Source: Rotaria sordida
Taxonomy: Eukaryota > Rotifera > Eurotatoria > Philodinida > Philodinidae
Direction: 5' to 3'
DNA: 64,000 bases
Assembly (NCBI GenBank): GCA_905250125.1
Contig: CAJNOL010000081.1
Coordinates: 124,001-188,000 of the forward strand
Part shown: positions 61,167 to 64,000 of the stretch, piece by piece
Position numbering within the stretch: position 1 is the stretch's first letter
Layout: each line of letters starts with the position of its first letter
Program-made: the position numbers and the translations under genes
Notes under the pieces: generated by a model
The model's input: only the letters and a program-made list of their open reading frames with translations
Databases searched by the model: none
Told to the model about the DNA's origin: nothing

Positions 61167-61592
61167 TTAATAATTATGTGTATTTCGGATATTATCAATA
61201 TGTGTTTCTAAATTTGTAATTTCTCTCTTTAATTTATCCATTTTATTTATTGTTCGTTTAACTTCTTCAATTCGTTGTTTTGATTTTGCTTCATATTCAG
61301 CTTTAAATTGAGAAAGATAAACAAGTGATGGTATAAGATAAAGTGATGAACCATCAGGAATAATTGATTCAAGTTGATCATTTGTTATATTATATTCACC
61401 AGTTAAATAATCAATTATTAAACCAAATCGTTCTGCATTTCCGGGTACAATTATTGCTCCATATTTATCTCGTCTTGTTTTACTACGAAAAAGAACACGA
61501 AAATAAATGCTTTGTGATGCAAGCAAGTGTCGATCGACTTGAAAATGACGACCTTCAACATTGAGAAGCACACTTCCAACCTTCCGAGGCAT
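61167..61592 (-). CDS. BTB/POZ (T1, KCTD-type) domain protein
   Basis: Single exon of 141 residues. The start MPRKVGSVLLNVEGRHFQVD was chosen because it sits just before the domain; an upstream in-frame Met (61685) would add an unlikely 31 residues. The T1/KCTD signature is clear: VLLNVEGRHFQVDRHLL (family LNVGGxxFxTxxxTL), SIYFRVLFRSKTRRDKYGAI, IIDYLTGEYNITNDQLESI, YLSQFKAEYEAKSK. A C-terminal coiled coil (RIEEVKRTINKMDKLKREIT) follows. KCTD proteins form oligomers and many serve as cullin-3 adaptors, others regulate receptors or channels; the partner here is unknown. The family's second Gly in LNVGG is Glu. It is short for a KCTD and has no extra C-terminal domain. Confidence 0.8.
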   Translation of the reverse strand: MPRKVGSVLLNVEGRHFQVDRHLLASQSIYFRVLFRSKTRRDKYGAIIVPGNAERFGLIIDYLTGEYNITNDQLESIIPDGSSLYLIPSLVYLSQFKAEYEAKSKQRIEEVKRTINKMDKLKREITNLETHIDNIRNTHNY

Positions 61593-63783
61593 GTTCGAGA
61601 CGTATAGTGCGCGTGTGTTACAGAATCTGACGCAAATGTTTGCTTTAGAAATGTGTGATGACGGCAGTAAGAGACATACATACACATATGCATTGATTTA
61701 TCGATCAGCGTCAATAGTTTATCGTCAGAATCCACACACGCAAAAAAAAAAAAATATGGGGCCATTTCAAGTATGGCATTCACTTAGTGATAAGAAAAAA
61801 TAGTCTGAGTGGAAATTTTTGTCTCTGGCTTTTTTACATAATCTATCAAAAAAATTGTTGTTATGGAAATATTCAGGTGTCTTCGTCACTTACAGTCATT
61901 TACAAGGTCAATATCATATTTGATTATGTAGACAAAAGAAAAAAAAAATTAGACTTGAAAAGAATATATAAAATATAATATAAATTATTAACACAAAAGT
62001 AAATTGTTTTATAAGAATGAATATTTTCTTTGTTCCTATTTAAAAGTCTATTAAATATAATTTATTAATTTCTAATGATTATTTAAATTATTATTTAGAA
62101 AAAAAAAAAATTTTATTATTTCACAGGCAAAAGTAATATTCTTGATCTCAAAGAAAAAATAGTTATTTCTTTTTGATTAATGTTATAACTGTTCTATGTA
62201 TGATATGAAAAGAAAAAAAAAAAATCTAAATGTTATATTAATCATAAAATAAATATTTGAAGCCACTCATATACATATATATATCTATTATTGAAGTGAA
62301 ATATGATCTGTCAAGGTAATTCAATAGGATCATAATTAATCTATTTCCTATGTTGAATAAATGAAAGATTTTTTTTTCGTATAATAAATGACATTGCGTT
62401 TCTGTATAAATAATACTTGAATTATTATCAACAATTTATTTGTTCATAGAATACATTAAATGTTTATGAAATATTGATAGAATCTATATAGAAATAAATA
62501 AAATTTCTCGTAAAAGAAAAAATATGAGACACCTGGAGGAAAATACAATGACACATGGGTTTTTTTTTCTAGATTTATGAGTGTATTGTAAATTTATGTA
62601 TATGATATTATATTTAAAAAAATATAAAATTTTGATATTTGAAACAAAAAGAACAGTTTTTGAATATATATATATATATGAATAATATCTTTTCTACAAA
62701 TTTAAATTTATCTTAATCAGAATAATGATTTTCATTTGATGTCAATGATAAAGACTAAATTGAGGAAAACAATTAAATAAATGCCAAAGAGAAACAAACC
62801 AGATTTTCTATGTTAGAAATCATTCTAAATCATAGAAAATCTTCAGTAATAATAAGATTGACAATAAAATCTTGACCTCTATTGATTTCTAATAATTTTT
62901 ATTGATTGTCTTGGTTTTCCATAAATTTCCAATATTTCTAATGGTTACTCTTGATTTTCCTTTATTTCAAAGCATTTCCGATGATTCCTATTGAGTCGTG
63001 ATGAACAGATTAAAACTGATTTCCAATGATAGAAATCGGAAAAATCAGTTTATTCTCCCGTGATAAATACAGTAATATTAAAAGGGAAAGAACTGACATA
63101 AGAGTTTTATGATTAAACCAATTTCTTTTTGATTTTCTATTGACTTTAAATTTAAAAAAAAAATCAATGTACTTAAAAACTTCAGAAAAATCGAAAACAT
63201 CACTTTTTTCTAATTATTATGATAGATCTCATCCTCTAAATGTACAAAGCATCATCATGTTTTAACAATCGAGTTCTACCTACAATTTTAAATTATAATA
63301 AAATACCTAAAGCCAAGATACAAAACATTGAAAAACAGACGTTTTTTTTGTTTTTTGAAGAAATGATTTTGTTGTTTTATTTAAAATTGATAAAAGATAA
63401 AAAAAAAACGACTTTCTTTCCCTCCCCTTGAGTAATATTTATATTGCAGATATTTTAGATAGCTTTCTATCCCTCTGTACTTTTTTATCTCTTCATTCTT
63501 AGTCATGCATACATATATATATATATGTTTACTTTAATTTTTCAAATACAAGACTACTATATCAGTCTTGATTGTAGTTCTTTGTTCAATGATATATATG
63601 ACAATGTATACATTAAATAAGGAAGACCACAAAAAAAAAAAGAGAGAGAGAACATAAAATAATAAGAAAGAAAAAAAAACTGAAAATATGAAATTCTCAT
63701 TCTTGTGTAAAAAGATAATTTCTTTCTTTTTCTGTCCTTTTTTTTCCAATATTAATGATGTGTATAGTAGCATAATGATTGCA
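61593..63783. other. Intergenic, nothing seen
   Basis: 2.2 kb, AT-rich. 61600-61740 is less AT-rich and is the BTB gene's 5' flank. Short runs of 'gatttcta.tgatt' type sequence near 62800-63050 recur imperfectly ('attgatttctaat', 'gatttccaatgat') and may be a degraded simple repeat. No gene or RNA recognised. Confidence 0.45.
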
Positions 63784-63999
63784 TCAAGTTTTGCCTTCGA
63801 GCATACTTGATACACTAGCATCAAGCGCAACATTCGAAATTGAAGATAGATGTGTTATTGCATGTTTGGGCTTTTGCTTATCTGTTATTGTCATTGTATA
63901 ACTCATATTTGACATACGTTGTGGTTTAATTCCACCTCCTGGTAATGATGCTAATGTGCGTACCGTTCCTACACCACTTGATCGTACTAATGAACGTTC
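63784..63999 (-). CDS. 3' end of a gene entering from the right edge
   Basis: The last 71 codons and a TGA stop are present; the 5' part lies beyond the window. Visible peptide includes GVGTVRTLASLPGGGIKPQR, MSYTMTITDKQKPKHAITHL and ends SVSSMLEGKT. Codon use matches nearby exons. No recognised domain, so no function is offered. No splice site is needed inside the visible part. Confidence 0.55.
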   Translation of the reverse strand, partial: ERSLVRSSGVGTVRTLASLPGGGIKPQRMSNMSYTMTITDKQKPKHAITHLSSISNVALDASVSSMLEGKT

Positions 64000-64000
64000 A

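Noticed and set aside
1-64000. CRISPR arrays, bacterial operons, phage or viral genes
   Set aside because: No regularly spaced direct repeats, no operon structure, and no polymerase, capsid, integrase or reverse-transcriptase motif was seen; gene structure is eukaryotic throughout.

Overview
The window looks like a eukaryotic, animal nuclear contig. It is very AT-rich, with genes cut by many GT-AG introns mostly about 50-80 bp long, A/T-ending codons, and two 10-base N runs marking assembly joins. Several products are animal-type (mitoferrin, NAP1, HAPSTR1/C16orf72, TTLL6/13, ARMC3). The histone H2A gene carries long tails and five introns, which together with base composition and intron style suggests a bdelloid rotifer. 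That placement is an inference, not proven by the sequence.

Layout: 1-2.8 kb is non-coding with a diverged repeat. 2.8-6.05 kb (-) is a seven-exon glutamine-rich protein. 6.05-10.1 kb is non-coding and holds a foldback element. 10.1-11.4 kb (+) is a GT31 glycosyltransferase, convergent with an H2A-variant gene (11.6-12.5 kb, -). 14.3-20.7 kb (-) is a TPR-SET protein, interrupted by an inverted repeat centred on an N gap. It is head-to-head with a small predicted membrane protein (21.0 kb, +). 22.1 kb (+) is a Ser-rich orphan and 23.1-26.2 kb (+) is a lactate-dehydrogenase-fold protein that has lost its catalytic residues. 26.6-27.8 kb is a large foldback repeat. 28.2-29.5 kb (-) is mitoferrin, 30.2-37.6 kb (-) is NAP1, divergent from HAPSTR1 (38.1-39.2 kb, +). 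41.8-48.0 kb (-) is a TTLL6/13-type tubulin polyglutamylase. 50.9-51.5 kb (+) is a small RS/coiled-coil protein. 54.2-60.7 kb (-) is ARMC3, followed by a BTB/T1 protein (61.2-61.6 kb, -). The 3' end of a further minus-strand gene enters from the right edge.

The genes do not form a pathway. Two (TTLL6/13 and ARMC3) belong to families linked to cilia and flagella, and three (H2A, NAP1, TPR-SET) to chromatin. Exon models were joined by hand and checked for reading-frame closure; total coding lengths divide by three in every complete multi-exon model given.

The second theme is mobile DNA. Most introns are tiny, but nearly every long one contains a short foldback or terminal-inverted-repeat element or a diverged dispersed repeat, and several families recur in the window. 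No transposase, reverse transcriptase, CRISPR array or rRNA was seen.
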